DNA of 54,205 bases from Thermopetrobacter sp964430935 (GTDB lineage: Bacteria; Pseudomonadota; Alphaproteobacteria; Rhizobiales; Aestuariivirgaceae): positions 1 to 54,205 of the forward strand of contig CAYSHK010000064.1 of the NCBI GenBank assembly GCA_964430935.1. Reading direction: 5' to 3'. Shown here one piece after another: positions 44,120 to 52,290 of this stretch; positions within the stretch are counted from its first letter, which is position 1; every line of letters starts with the position of its first letter. The position numbers and the translations under genes are program-made. A model generated the notes under the pieces. The model made no database searches. It worked only from the letters and a program-made list of their open reading frames with translations, and was not told the DNA's origin.

Positions 44120-44140
44120 TGCGGGCCCGGAAGGCCCGCA
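44120..44140. other. Small hairpin between rplO and secY
   Basis: TGCGGGCC / GGCCCGCA, an 8-bp stem with a 5-nt loop, 10 bp past the rplO stop. No T-tract follows on the minus strand; it could tune the ribosomal protein to secY expression ratio. Confidence 0.4.
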
Positions 44141-44150
44141 CGTCCCGGCT

Positions 44151-44639
44151 TCAGGCCTCTTCCTTCGCGGCCTTCTTGCGCACGTAGGTCATCTCCACGC
44201 TGCCGCCGGCCTTCTCGATGGCCTCGCGGGCGGACGCGGAGGCGTGCGCCACCTTCAGGTTCACCTTGGCCTTGATCTCGCCGTTGCCGAGCACGCGGAT
44301 GCCCTGCTTCGCACGGCGGACGGCGCCGGCGGCCACCAGGGCCGCCTCGTCGATCAGCTGGCCGGCATCGAGCCGGCCGGCGTCGATCAGCTCCTGGATG
44401 CGGCCGATGCTGACCTCCGAGAAGCGCTTCGGCGCATGCAGGCGGAAACCGCGCTTGGGCAGACGCCGGTAGATCGGCATCTGGCCGCCCTCGAAGCCCT
44501 TGATGGCCACGCCGGAACGCGACTTCTGACCCTTGTGTCCGCGGCCGGCGGTCTTGCCCAGACCGGAGCCGATGCCGCGACCGACACGCTTGCGCTGCTT
44601 CTTCGCCCCGGGGGCGTAGCTGAGTTCGTTGAGCCTCAT
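44151..44639 (-). CDS. rplO: 50S ribosomal protein L15
   Basis: Early-assembly large-subunit protein of 162 residues. MRLNELSYAPGAKKQRKRVGRGIGSGLGKTAGRGHKGQKSR-type start (signature GRGIGSGLGKTAGRGHKGQ) and GFEGGQMPIYRRLPKRGF are diagnostic. Ends in an Ala/Lys-rich tail. Placed between rpmD and secY as in other spc operons. Confidence 0.98.
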   Translation of the reverse strand: MRLNELSYAPGAKKQRKRVGRGIGSGLGKTAGRGHKGQKSRSGVAIKGFEGGQMPIYRRLPKRGFRLHAPKRFSEVSIGRIQELIDAGRLDAGQLIDEAALVAAGAVRRAKQGIRVLGNGEIKAKVNLKVAHASASAREAIEKAGGSVEMTYVRKKAAKEEA

Positions 44640-44698
44640 GGGTCCGTTCTCTCTGATTGGATCGTCTCAGGCTACCGCGGAAACGGTTCCGAGCCCGA

Positions 44699-44890
44699 TC
44701 AATTCTCCTCGACGATGCGCACCAGGTGCGAGACCTTGGCGATCATGCCCCGCACCTCCGGAGTGTCCTTCAGGGTGCGCCGACGGTGCATCTTGTTCAG
44801 GCCCAGCCCGACGAGGGTGGCCCGCTGGTCCTTGGGACGGCGGATCGGCGAGCCGATCTGCTCCACGGTGATGGTCTTCTCCTTGGCCAT
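44699..44890 (-). CDS. rpmD: 50S ribosomal protein L30
   Basis: 63-residue large-subunit protein. GSPIRRPKDQRATLVGLGLNKMHR and the MIAKVSHLVRIVEEN end match the family. It lies between rpsE and rplO, the standard spc position. ATG at 44890. Confidence 0.97.
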   Translation of the reverse strand: MAKEKTITVEQIGSPIRRPKDQRATLVGLGLNKMHRRRTLKDTPEVRGMIAKVSHLVRIVEEN

Positions 44891-44951
44891 GACCCGAATT
44901 CCTCAAAATTCCTGTTTCGCGGTTCTTCCGGACGAAACGGCGAAAGCCGCA

Positions 44952-45476
44952 TCAGCCATCGCGGCGGCCGCCGAGAATCTCCGACACCTTCTTGCCGCGA
45001 CGGGCCGCGACGCGACGGGGATTCTGCGCCTTGGACAGCGCGTTGAACGTGGCGCGCACCATGTTGTACGGGTTGGACGAACCGATGGACTTCGCCACCA
45101 CGTCCTGCATCCCGAGCGCCTCGAACACCGCGCGCATCGGTCCGCCGGCGATGATGCCCGTGCCCGGAGGGGCGGAACGGATCACCACCTTGCCCGCGTC
45201 GTGCTTGCCGGTGATGTCGTGATGCAGCGTGCGGCCCTCGCGCAGCGGCACGCGGATGAGGCTGCGCTTGGCGGCCTCGGTGGCCTTGCGGATGGCTTCC
45301 GGGACCTCGCGCGCCTTGCCGTGGCCGAAGCCGACCCGGCCCTTCTGGTCGCCGACGACCACCAGCGCGGCGAAGCCGAAACGGCGGCCGCCCTTCACCA
45401 CCTTGGCCACACGGTTGATGTGCACCAGGCGATCGACAAATTCGTTTTCGCGCTCGTCGCGTTCGCGTTCTCTCAT
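44952..45476 (-). CDS. rpsE: 30S ribosomal protein S5
   Basis: Small-subunit protein involved in decoding fidelity, 174 residues. Diagnostic are DRLVHINRVAKVVKGGRRFGFAALVVVGD (double-stranded-RNA-binding part), GFGHGKAREVPEAIRKA, and RSAPPGTGIIAGGPMRAVFEALG. The start at 45476 (MRERERDERENEFVDR) is chosen; the in-frame ATG six codons upstream is less likely. Confidence 0.98.
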   Translation of the reverse strand: MRERERDERENEFVDRLVHINRVAKVVKGGRRFGFAALVVVGDQKGRVGFGHGKAREVPEAIRKATEAAKRSLIRVPLREGRTLHHDITGKHDAGKVVIRSAPPGTGIIAGGPMRAVFEALGMQDVVAKSIGSSNPYNMVRATFNALSKAQNPRRVAARRGKKVSEILGGRRDG

Positions 45477-45497
45477 CGTGCTACTGCCCTGCAATCG

Positions 45498-45860
45498 TTA
45501 GAAGTCCAGGCCGCCTTCGCGCGCCCCTTCGGCCAGCGCCTTGACGCGGCCATGATAGATGTATCCGCCACGGTCGAAGACCACCTTCTCGACACCGGCC
45601 TTCTTCGCGCGCTCGGCGATCAGCTTGCCGACCTCCAGCGCCGCGGCCACATCGCCGGTGCTCTTCAGCTTCTTGCGCATCTCCGGCTCGTTGGACGAGG
45701 CGGCGGCCAGCGTGCGCCCTTCGACGTCGTCGATCACCTGGGCGTAAATGTACTTGTGCGAACGGAAGACCGACAGACGGGGCCTGTCGCCGGCCTTCTT
45801 GCGCAGCGCGCGGCGCACACGCGCCTTGCGCCGTTCCATCACACTCATCTTGCGAGCCAT
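45498..45860 (-). CDS. rplR: 50S ribosomal protein L18
   Basis: 5S rRNA-binding protein of 120 residues. RLSVFRSHKYIYAQVIDD, GRTLAAASSNE and the ending VVFDRGGYIYHGRVKALAEGAREGGLDF are diagnostic. Between rplF and rpsE, 21 bp before rpsE. Confidence 0.98.
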   Translation of the reverse strand: MARKMSVMERRKARVRRALRKKAGDRPRLSVFRSHKYIYAQVIDDVEGRTLAAASSNEPEMRKKLKSTGDVAAALEVGKLIAERAKKAGVEKVVFDRGGYIYHGRVKALAEGAREGGLDF

Positions 45861-45899
45861 GACACTCCTGCTCCTGCTGTTCCGCCCTCGTCGGCGGGA

Positions 45900-46433
45900 T
45901 TACTTCTTCTTGCCTTCCTTGCGGAAGATGTATTCGTCGGCGTAGCGGATGCCCTTGCCCTTGTAGGGCTCCGGCTTGCGCCACTCGCGGATCTCCGCCG
46001 CCACCTGACCGACCTTCTGCTTGTCGATGCCGGAGATGACGATCTCCGTGGGCTTCGGGATCTGCACGTCGATTCCCTCCGGAACCTTGTAGATCACGTC
46101 GTGGCTGTAGCCAAGGTTCAGCTTGATGTCGCGTCCCTGCAGGGCCGCGCGGTAGCCGACGCCGACGATCTCCAGCTTCTTCGTGAAGCCTTCGGTGACT
46201 CCCTGGATCATGTTGGCGATGATCGTCCGGGTCATGCCCCAGGCCGAACGCGCCGGCTTGGTGTCGTTGATCGGCTTCACGACGACCTCGTCGCCTTCGA
46301 TGGACACGTTGACGAGATCGACGAGCGCCGCCTCCAGCTGCCCCTTCGGGCCCTTCACGGTCACGGATCCGTCTTCCAGGGTCACCGTGACACCGGAAGG
46401 AATCGGAACCGGTTTCTTGCCAATACGAGACAT
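45900..46433 (-). CDS. rplF: 50S ribosomal protein L6
   Basis: 177-residue protein near the factor-binding site. MSRIGKKPVPIPSGVTV at the start and EPYKGKGIRYADEYIFRKEGKKK at the end are diagnostic. 110 bp after rpsH and 39 bp before rplR. Confidence 0.98.
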   Translation of the reverse strand: MSRIGKKPVPIPSGVTVTLEDGSVTVKGPKGQLEAALVDLVNVSIEGDEVVVKPINDTKPARSAWGMTRTIIANMIQGVTEGFTKKLEIVGVGYRAALQGRDIKLNLGYSHDVIYKVPEGIDVQIPKPTEIVISGIDKQKVGQVAAEIREWRKPEPYKGKGIRYADEYIFRKEGKKK

Positions 46434-46543
46434 GGTCTCCTGCCTTTCCTCGTTCGTCCGGCACCGTCACGCCCGATCCGGCGTCCGGCACCCAGCAATC
46501 CTCTGCCGTTTCGTTTCGCGGCGCCCGCAAGCGTCCGCCCGCA

Positions 46544-46942
46544 TCAGAACACGGTGCAGATGACCTCTCCGCCGACGTTGGCCTCGCGCGCCCTTGCGTC
46601 GCTCATCACGCCCTTGGACGTGGAGAGGATCGAAATGCCCAGACCGTTGTAGACCACGGGCATGTCCTCGACCGACGTGTACACGCGCCGGCCCGGCTTG
46701 GACACGCGCCGGATCTCGCGGATGACCGGCTCGCCGTCGTAGTACTTCAGTTCGACCTCGATCTCGGCCTTGCCGTTCTCGTAGCGGGTCGTGGTGAATC
46801 CGCGGATGTATCCCTCGTCGGCAAGCACCTGCAGCACGCGCTCGCGCATGCGCGAGGCGGGCATGACCACCTTGGTCTTGCCGCGGGCGTGCGCATTGCG
46901 GATGCGGGTCAGCATGTCGCCTATCGGGTCCGTGATCGTCAT
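46544..46942 (-). CDS. rpsH: 30S ribosomal protein S8
   Basis: 132-residue primary 16S rRNA-binding protein; in E. coli S8 is the spc operon translational repressor. DPIGDMLTRIRNAHARGKTKVVMPASR and the end STSKGVMSDARAREANVGGEVICTVF are diagnostic. Whether a repressor site exists in the rplE region here was not determined. Confidence 0.98.
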   Translation of the reverse strand: MTITDPIGDMLTRIRNAHARGKTKVVMPASRMRERVLQVLADEGYIRGFTTTRYENGKAEIEVELKYYDGEPVIREIRRVSKPGRRVYTSVEDMPVVYNGLGISILSTSKGVMSDARAREANVGGEVICTVF

Positions 46943-47031
46943 CTCGCCAATCTCCTGGATTGTTCACGGCCGTCCCCATGCGGGGCGGCCCCTGCCCCAC
47001 CCCGCGCGGGGTGGCGCGATATCTCCCGTTG

Positions 47032-47337
47032 TTACCAGCTCGCCTTCGTCATGCCCGGAATCAGGCCCTTGTTGGAAAGCTCGCGCAGCGCGATCCTCGA
47101 CATGCGCAGCTTCCGGTAGTAGCCGCGCGGCCTGCCGGAGATCTCGCAGCGGTTGCGGATGCGCACCGGAGCGGAGTTGCGCGGCAGCTTCGCCAGCTTG
47201 AGCTGCGCCGCGAAACGCTCCTCCATCGGGAGGGAGCGATCCCGGGCGATCGCCAGAAGCCTCGCGCGCTTGGCGGCGTACTTCTTCGCCAGCCGCTTGC
47301 GCTTGTTGTTGATCTCGATAGCGCCTTTTTTCGCCAT
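47032..47337 (-). CDS. rpsN: 30S ribosomal protein S14 (zinc-independent form)
   Basis: 101-residue head protein. MAKKGAIEINNKRKRLAKKYAAKR and LPRNSAPVRIRNRCEISGRPRGYYRKLRMSRIALRELS identify S14 of the long type, without the CxxC zinc motif of the short paralogue. The start at 47337 is the conserved MAKK; the longer frame overlaps rplE. Confidence 0.98.
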   Translation of the reverse strand: MAKKGAIEINNKRKRLAKKYAAKRARLLAIARDRSLPMEERFAAQLKLAKLPRNSAPVRIRNRCEISGRPRGYYRKLRMSRIALRELSNKGLIPGMTKASW

Positions 47338-47383
47338 GTCCGGATCTCTCTTTCCTTGAAGTCCCTGCCTGTCCCTGCGTTCG

Positions 47384-47962
47384 TCAGGCGGCCTGCTGCC
47401 GGCGCTGGCGGAACGGGAAGTTGAAGGCCTCGAGGAGCGCGAGGGCCTCCTCGTCGGTCTTCGCCGTGGTGGCAATGATGATGTCCATGCCCAGCACCTT
47501 GTCGATCTTGTCGTAGTCGATCTCGGGGAACACGATGTGCTCCCTGATGCCCAGGGCGTAGTTGCCGCGACCGTCGAAGCTCTTCGGATTCAGGCCGCGG
47601 AAGTCCCGCACGCGCGGCAGGGCGATGGTCACCAGGCGGTCCAGCATGTCGTACATGCGGTCGCCGCGCAGCGTCACCTTGCAGCCGATCGGCATGCCCT
47701 CGCGCAGCTTGAAGCCGGCGATGGACTTGCGCGCCCGGGTGATCACCGGTTTCTGGCCCGCGATCTTGGCCATCTCCTCGGCAGCGATCTTGACCAGCTT
47801 GGAATCGCCCACGGCCTCGCCCACGCCCATGTTGAGCACGATCTTCTCGATGCGCGGCACCTGCATGGGATTGGTGTAGCCGAACTTCTCGATCAGCTGC
47901 GGGCGCACCACCTCCTCGTAGTGCTTGCGCAGCCTGGGAACGTACTTCTCTTTCTCAGACAT
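47384..47962 (-). CDS. rplE: 50S ribosomal protein L5
   Basis: 192-residue 5S rRNA-binding protein. RIEKIVLNMGVGEAVGDSK, KPVITRARKSIAGFKLREGMPIG and LGMDIIIATTAKTDEEALALLEAFNFPF are diagnostic. Its start overlaps the rplX end by 8 bp, implying coupling. The C-terminus has the short extra tail RQRRQQAA. Confidence 0.98.
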   Translation of the reverse strand: MSEKEKYVPRLRKHYEEVVRPQLIEKFGYTNPMQVPRIEKIVLNMGVGEAVGDSKLVKIAAEEMAKIAGQKPVITRARKSIAGFKLREGMPIGCKVTLRGDRMYDMLDRLVTIALPRVRDFRGLNPKSFDGRGNYALGIREHIVFPEIDYDKIDKVLGMDIIIATTAKTDEEALALLEAFNFPFRQRRQQAA

Positions 47963-48278
47963 CGATCACCTCTCCCGACCGCTTGGAGTAGCGCACCTTG
48001 CGGCCATCCTCGAGAACCTTGAAACCGACCCGGGTGGGCTTGCCGTCCTTGGGGTCGATGTGGGCCAGATTGGATATGTGGATGGGGGCCTCCTTGGTGA
48101 TGATCCCGCCTTCCGCCGTCTGGGTGGCCTTCTGGTGACGCTTCACCAGATTGACGCCCTTGACGATGGCGCGGTTCTCCTTCGGAAGCACCTTCAGCAC
48201 CTCGCCGCGCGCGCCCTTGTCGCGTCCGGCGACGACGATCACCTGATCGCCCTTCTTGATCTTGAGCTTGACCGGCAT
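47955..48278 (-). CDS. rplX: 50S ribosomal protein L24
   Basis: 107-residue assembly-initiator protein with a KOW motif (KKGDQVIVVAGRDKGARGEVLKVLP) and the family end KVLEDGRKVRYSKRSGEVID. ATG 48278 overlaps the rplN stop by one base (TGATG). Confidence 0.98.
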   Translation of the reverse strand: MPVKLKIKKGDQVIVVAGRDKGARGEVLKVLPKENRAIVKGVNLVKRHQKATQTAEGGIITKEAPIHISNLAHIDPKDGKPTRVGFKVLEDGRKVRYSKRSGEVIDV

Positions 48279-48646
48279 CACAGCACCTCCGGAGCCAGCG
48301 AAATGATCTTCATGTGGTTCTTGGCGCGCAGCTCCCTCGGCACCGGGCCGAAGATGCGCGTGCCGATGGGCTCGCCCTGGTTGTTGATGAGCACCGCGGC
48401 GTTGCGGTCGAAGCGGATCACCGAACCGTCCGGACGCTTCACGTCCTTGGCGGTGCGCACCACGACGGCCTTCATCACCTGGCCCTTCTTCACCTTGCCG
48501 CGCGGAATGGCCTCCTTCACCGACACCACGATGATGTCGCCCACGGAGGCATACTTCCGCTTGGAGCCGCCCAGCACCTTGATGCACTGGACACGGCGGG
48601 CGCCGGAGTTGTCGGCCACCTCGAGCTGTGTTTCTGCCTGGATCAT
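48278..48646 (-). CDS. rplN: 50S ribosomal protein L14
   Basis: 122-residue interface protein. MIQAETQLEVADNSGARRVQCIKVLGGSKRKYA-type opening (signature ADNSGARRVQCIKVLGG) and VIRFDRNAAVLINNQGEPIGTRIFGPV are diagnostic. First gene after an 88-bp gap from rpsQ, the S10/spc boundary in E. coli, though no separate promoter was identified here. Confidence 0.98.
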   Translation of the reverse strand: MIQAETQLEVADNSGARRVQCIKVLGGSKRKYASVGDIIVVSVKEAIPRGKVKKGQVMKAVVVRTAKDVKRPDGSVIRFDRNAAVLINNQGEPIGTRIFGPVPRELRAKNHMKIISLAPEVL

Positions 48647-48734
48647 GGCATCACCCGTTCATTTCTCCTGCGGCTCTCGAGGGTCTCCCCTCTCGGGCCT
48701 GGCTGCATTTTTCTTCTTCGTACGCCAGCGCGCC

Positions 48735-48983
48735 TCAGGCGTTTCTGGCCTCAACCTTCTCGATCACCATCCAGCGCTTGGTCCGCGACATGGGCCTGCA
48801 TTCCTGGATGCGCACGATGTCGCCGACCTTGGCGGAGTTGTTCTCGTCGTGCGCCGCATACTTCTTGGTACGACGCACCGTCTTCTTCAGAAGCGGGTGC
48901 GTGAAACGGCGTTCGACGAGAACCGTCACGGTCTTGTCGTTCCTGTCCGATACCACCGTGCCCTGCAGGATGCGTTTCGGCAT
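48735..48983 (-). CDS. rpsQ: 30S ribosomal protein S17
   Basis: 82-residue primary 16S rRNA-binding protein with OB-fold. MPKRILQGTVVSDRNDKTVTV, VRRTKKYAAHDE and VGDIVRIQECRPMSRTKRWMV are diagnostic. 52 bp after rpmC. Confidence 0.98.
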   Translation of the reverse strand: MPKRILQGTVVSDRNDKTVTVLVERRFTHPLLKKTVRRTKKYAAHDENNSAKVGDIVRIQECRPMSRTKRWMVIEKVEARNA

Positions 48984-49035
48984 CTGTCAATCTCCAAATA
49001 TTCCCTGCCGCGGTCGCTCCCGCGGCACATCCGGT

Positions 49036-49245
49036 TCAAGCCTTCTCGGTCGCGGCCTTCCTGGCGCGCGCCGTCATTTCCGTCTTGATGCGCGCGATGT
49101 CGCGACGCACCTGGCGCACGCGCGCCGTGTTCTCCAGCTGCCCCGTCGCCTTCTGGAAGCGCAGGTTGAACTGCTCCTTCTTCAGCTTGAGCAGCTCCTC
49201 CTTGAGCTGGTCGTCGCTCATGGCCCTGATGTCTGCGGGTTTCAT
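49036..49245 (-). CDS. rpmC: 50S ribosomal protein L29
   Basis: Exit-tunnel protein of about 69 residues; DIRAMSDDQLKEELLKLKKEQFNLRFQKATGQLEN is the family core (signature NLRFQKATGQLEN). I prefer ATG 49245 (MKPADIRAM), which has AGGA upstream and the usual N-terminus. An upstream ATG at 49263, overlapping the rplP stop (ATGA), would add six residues and could also be used. Confidence 0.95.
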   Translation of the reverse strand: MKPADIRAMSDDQLKEELLKLKKEQFNLRFQKATGQLENTARVRQVRRDIARIKTEMTARARKAATEKA

Positions 49246-49259
49246 CGTTCCTGCCTCGC

Positions 49260-49673
49260 TCATTCACCCGGCCGCGACACGAAGCGGCACTTGATGGGAA
49301 GTTTCATCGCCGCCAGGCGCAGGGCCTCCTCGGCCACCTCGCGCGGCACGCCGTCGATCTCGAACATGATGCGCCCGGGCTTCACCTTGGCGGCCCAGTA
49401 TTCCACCGAGCCCTTGCCCTTGCCCATGCGCACCTCGGTCGGCTTCTTGGAGACCGGCACGTCCGGGAATATCCGGATCCACACGCGACCGGCGCGCTTC
49501 ATGTGGCGGGTCATGGCGCGACGGGCGGCCTCGATCTGGCGCGCCGTGACGCGCTCCGGCTCCAGGGCCTTCAGGCCGTAGGCGCCGAAGTTCAGCTCCG
49601 TGCCGCCCTTGGCGACGCCCTTGATGCGCCCCTTGTGCATCTTGCGAAATTTCGTCCGCTTCGGCTGCAGCAT
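49260..49673 (-). CDS. rplP: 50S ribosomal protein L16
   Basis: 137-residue protein near the A-site tRNA. MLQPKRTKFRKMHKGR, GAYGLKALEPERVTARQIEAARRAM and RMGKGKGSVEYWAAKVKPGR are diagnostic. 40 bp after rpsC. Confidence 0.98.
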   Translation of the reverse strand: MLQPKRTKFRKMHKGRIKGVAKGGTELNFGAYGLKALEPERVTARQIEAARRAMTRHMKRAGRVWIRIFPDVPVSKKPTEVRMGKGKGSVEYWAAKVKPGRIMFEIDGVPREVAEEALRLAAMKLPIKCRFVSRPGE

Positions 49674-49713
49674 TGTTCCGTTTCCTCAAACCTGTCGTTG
49701 ACCCGTCCGCGCC

Positions 49714-50451
49714 TCAGCCGCGCGCATCGCGACGCGGTCCGCCGCGCCGGCCACCGGGGCGCCCGGAAGGACGGCCGCCCTCCTGGAGCTGGCGTTCCAG
49801 CCTCTCCTGGCCCGAAGGGTCGTGCTCCATGATCTCGCCCTTGTAGATCCACACCTTGATGCCGTTGGTGCCGTAGGCGGTGACGGCGGTCGCGGTGCCG
49901 TAGTCCACGTAGGCGCGCAGGGTGTGAAGCGGCACGCGGCCCTCGCGGTACCACTCGGTGCGCGCGATCTCGGCGCCGCCCAGACGGCCGCCGCAGTTGA
50001 TCCTGATGCCCTTCGCGCCCATCCGCATGGCCGACTGCACGGCCCGCTTCATGGCGCGGCGGAAGGCCACGCGGCGCTCCAGCTGCTGCGCGATGTTGTC
50101 GGCGACCAGCTGCGCGTCGATCTCCGGCTTGCGCACCTCGACGATGTTCAGGTGCACCTCGGAATCGGTCATCGAGGCCAGCTTGCGGCGCAGCTTCTCG
50201 ATGTCCGCGCCCTTCTTGCCGATGATCACGCCGGGACGCGCCGTATGGATCGTCACCCGGCACTTCCTGTGCGGACGCTCGATGATGATGCGCGAGATGC
50301 CGGCGTTCTTCAGCGTCTTCTGCAGATAGTCGCGGATCCGCATGTCCTCGTGCAGAAGCTCGCCGTACTCCTTGCCCTCCGCATACCAGCGGGAGTCCCA
50401 GTTGCGGTTCACGCCGAGGCGGAACCCGATCGGATTGACTTTCTGACCCAT
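49714..50451 (-). CDS. rpsC: 30S ribosomal protein S3
   Basis: 245-residue mRNA-entry protein with helicase role. MGQKVNPIGFRLGVNRNWDSRW, KH domain with GVIIGKKGADIEKLR, and GIRINCGGRLGGAEIARTEWYREGRVPLHTLRA are diagnostic. C-terminal Gly/Arg-rich tail (GGRPSGRPGGRRGG) is basic and low-complexity. One base separates it from rplV. Confidence 0.98.
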   Translation of the reverse strand: MGQKVNPIGFRLGVNRNWDSRWYAEGKEYGELLHEDMRIRDYLQKTLKNAGISRIIIERPHRKCRVTIHTARPGVIIGKKGADIEKLRRKLASMTDSEVHLNIVEVRKPEIDAQLVADNIAQQLERRVAFRRAMKRAVQSAMRMGAKGIRINCGGRLGGAEIARTEWYREGRVPLHTLRAYVDYGTATAVTAYGTNGIKVWIYKGEIMEHDPSGQERLERQLQEGGRPSGRPGGRRGGPRRDARG

Positions 50452-50452
50452 C

Positions 50453-50833
50453 TTAACTGGCCTCCTCGACTTCGCGAACCACGATTGTCAGCTGGGAAAA
50501 GGGCTTCAGGATCCGGCCCACGCGGCCGCGCGCCCGCGGCTTCCAGCGCTTCATGACCAGACGCTTGCCCACGTAGGCCTCGGCGACGATCAGGTTGTCG
50601 ATGTCCAGATCGTGATTGTTCTCCGCGTTGGCGATGGCCGACTCCAGCGTCTTCTTGACCTCGCGGGCGATGCGCTTGCGGGAGAAGGTGAGATCGGCCA
50701 GGGCGCGGTCCACCTTCTTGCCGCGGATCATCGCCGCGACCTCGTTCAGCTTGATGGGGCTGATGCGCATGTTGCGGTTGACGGCCATGGCCTCGTTCTC
50801 GGCGCAACGGCGCGGATTCTTCTTCTTGCCCAT
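50453..50833 (-). CDS. rplV: 50S ribosomal protein L22
   Basis: 126-residue exit-tunnel constriction protein. MGKKKNPRRCAENEAMAV is the alphaproteobacterial-type start; SPIKLNEVAAMIRGKKVDRALADL and RWKPRARGRVGRILKPFSQLTIVV are diagnostic. 4 bp from rpsS. Confidence 0.98.
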   Translation of the reverse strand: MGKKKNPRRCAENEAMAVNRNMRISPIKLNEVAAMIRGKKVDRALADLTFSRKRIAREVKKTLESAIANAENNHDLDIDNLIVAEAYVGKRLVMKRWKPRARGRVGRILKPFSQLTIVVREVEEAS

Positions 50834-50837
50834 TGCC

Positions 50838-51116
50838 CTATTTCCTCTTCGCTTTCTTGTCGGCGCCGTGACCGTAGTAGGTGCGGGTCGGCGCGAACTC
50901 GCCGAACTTGTGCCCCACCATGTCCTCGGTCACCAGCACCGGAATGTGCTTGTGGCCGTTGTGAACGGCGAACGTCAGGCCGACGAACTGCGGCAGGATG
51001 GTGGAGCGGCGCGACCAGATCTTGATCGGCGCGGAACGACCGGATTCGCGCGCCTTCTCCGCCTTCTTCAACAGATATCCGTCAACGAACGGACCTTTCC
51101 AGATGGAACGAGCCAT
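50838..51116 (-). CDS. rpsS: 30S ribosomal protein S19
   Basis: 92-residue head protein. MARSIWKGPFVDGYLLKKAEKAR, KIWSRRSTILPQFVGLTFAVHNG and KFGEFAPTRTYYGHGADKKAKRK are diagnostic. 15 bp downstream of rplB. Confidence 0.98.
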   Translation of the reverse strand: MARSIWKGPFVDGYLLKKAEKARESGRSAPIKIWSRRSTILPQFVGLTFAVHNGHKHIPVLVTEDMVGHKFGEFAPTRTYYGHGADKKAKRK

Positions 51117-51131
51117 GGCTTATTCGTCCTC

Positions 51132-51971
51132 TTAGCGTTTCTTGCGCAGGTGGCGCGAGCGAACGATGTACTTGTCCGAATCCTTCTTGCCGCGCGTGCG
51201 CTTGCCCTTGGTCGGCACGCCCCACGGCGTCACCGGATGGCGGCCGCCGGAGGTGCGGCCCTCGCCGCCGCCGTGCGGATGGTCCACCGGGTTCATGGCG
51301 ACACCGCGGACCACCGGCCTGCGGCCCTTCCAGCGCATGCGGCCGGCCTTGCCGAAGTTCTGGTTCATGTTGTCCGGATTGGACACCGCGCCCACGGTCG
51401 CCATGCACTCGGCGCGGACCATGCGCATCTCGCCGGACTTCAGGCGCAGCAGCGCGTATCCCTGGTCGCGGCCGACGAGCTGGGCGTAGGTGCCGGCGGC
51501 ACGGGCGATCTGGCCGCCCTTGCCGGGCTTCATCTCCACGTTGTGGACGATGGTGCCGATCGGCATGACGGACAGCGGCATCGCGTTGCCCGGCTTCACG
51601 TCCAGCTGCTCGTCGGAGGACATCACCATGTCGCCCGGAGCCAGACGCTGCGGCGCGAGAATGTAGGACAGCTCGCCGTCCTCGTACTCGATCAGCGCGA
51701 TGAAGGCGGTCCGGTTCGGATCGTACTCGATGCGCAGCACCTTGGCCGGCACGTCCTTGCGGCCGCGGCGGAAGTCGATCTTGCGGTAGGCGCGCTTGTG
51801 CCCGCCGCCGCGGTGGTAGGCGGTGATGCGTCCGTAGTTGTTGCGGCCGCCCGTCTTGGTCAGACCCTCCGTCAGCGCCTTGACCGGCTTGCCCTTGTAG
51901 AGCTCGGAACGGTCCACAAGGACCAGGCCGCGCTGGCCGGGCGTAATGGGCTTGAACGTCTTCAGTGCCAT
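51132..51971 (-). CDS. rplB: 50S ribosomal protein L2
   Basis: 279-residue protein essential for subunit association and peptidyl transfer. Contains GGGHKRAYRKIDFRR, MKPGKGGQIARAAGTYAQLVGRDQGYALLRLKSGEMR and the C-terminal signature VAMNPVDHPHGGGEGRTSGGRHPVTPWG with the conserved histidine. 25 bp after rplW. Confidence 0.98.
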   Translation of the reverse strand: MALKTFKPITPGQRGLVLVDRSELYKGKPVKALTEGLTKTGGRNNYGRITAYHRGGGHKRAYRKIDFRRGRKDVPAKVLRIEYDPNRTAFIALIEYEDGELSYILAPQRLAPGDMVMSSDEQLDVKPGNAMPLSVMPIGTIVHNVEMKPGKGGQIARAAGTYAQLVGRDQGYALLRLKSGEMRMVRAECMATVGAVSNPDNMNQNFGKAGRMRWKGRRPVVRGVAMNPVDHPHGGGEGRTSGGRHPVTPWGVPTKGKRTRGKKDSDKYIVRSRHLRKKR

Positions 51972-51996
51972 TGTTCTACTGCCTCGCTCCTGTTCC

Positions 51997-52290
51997 TCAC
52001 AGACCGCCGGTCACGTCGATGGTCTGGCCCTCTTCCAGCGTCACGACGGCCTTCTTGACGTCGGACTGCCGGCCGATGGTGTTGCGGAAGCGCTTCACCT
52101 TGCCTTTGCGCACCAGCGTGTTCACGGCCTTCACCTTCACGCCGAAGAGCGCCTCGACGGCCTCCTTGATCTGCGGTTTCGTCGCGTTCCTCGCCACGTT
52201 GAACATCACCTTGTTCTGGTCGGCCATGAGGGTCGACTTCTCGGTGATGACCGGCGAAAGCACGATGTCGTAGTACTTTTCCCTGCTCAT
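51997..52290 (-). CDS. rplW: 50S ribosomal protein L23
   Basis: 97-residue exit-tunnel protein, docking site for trigger factor and SRP. YDIVLSPVITEKSTLMADQNKVMFNVARNATK (signature SPVITEKS) and VKAVNTLVRKGKVKRFR are diagnostic. ATG overlaps the rplD stop by 4 bp. Confidence 0.98.
   Translation of the reverse strand: MSREKYYDIVLSPVITEKSTLMADQNKVMFNVARNATKPQIKEAVEALFGVKVKAVNTLVRKGKVKRFRNTIGRQSDVKKAVVTLEEGQTIDVTGGL

Noticed and set aside
43950..46652. 900-residue plus-strand ORF across rplO-rpmD-rpsE-rplR-rplF
   Set aside because: Antisense of five ribosomal protein genes; no family features.
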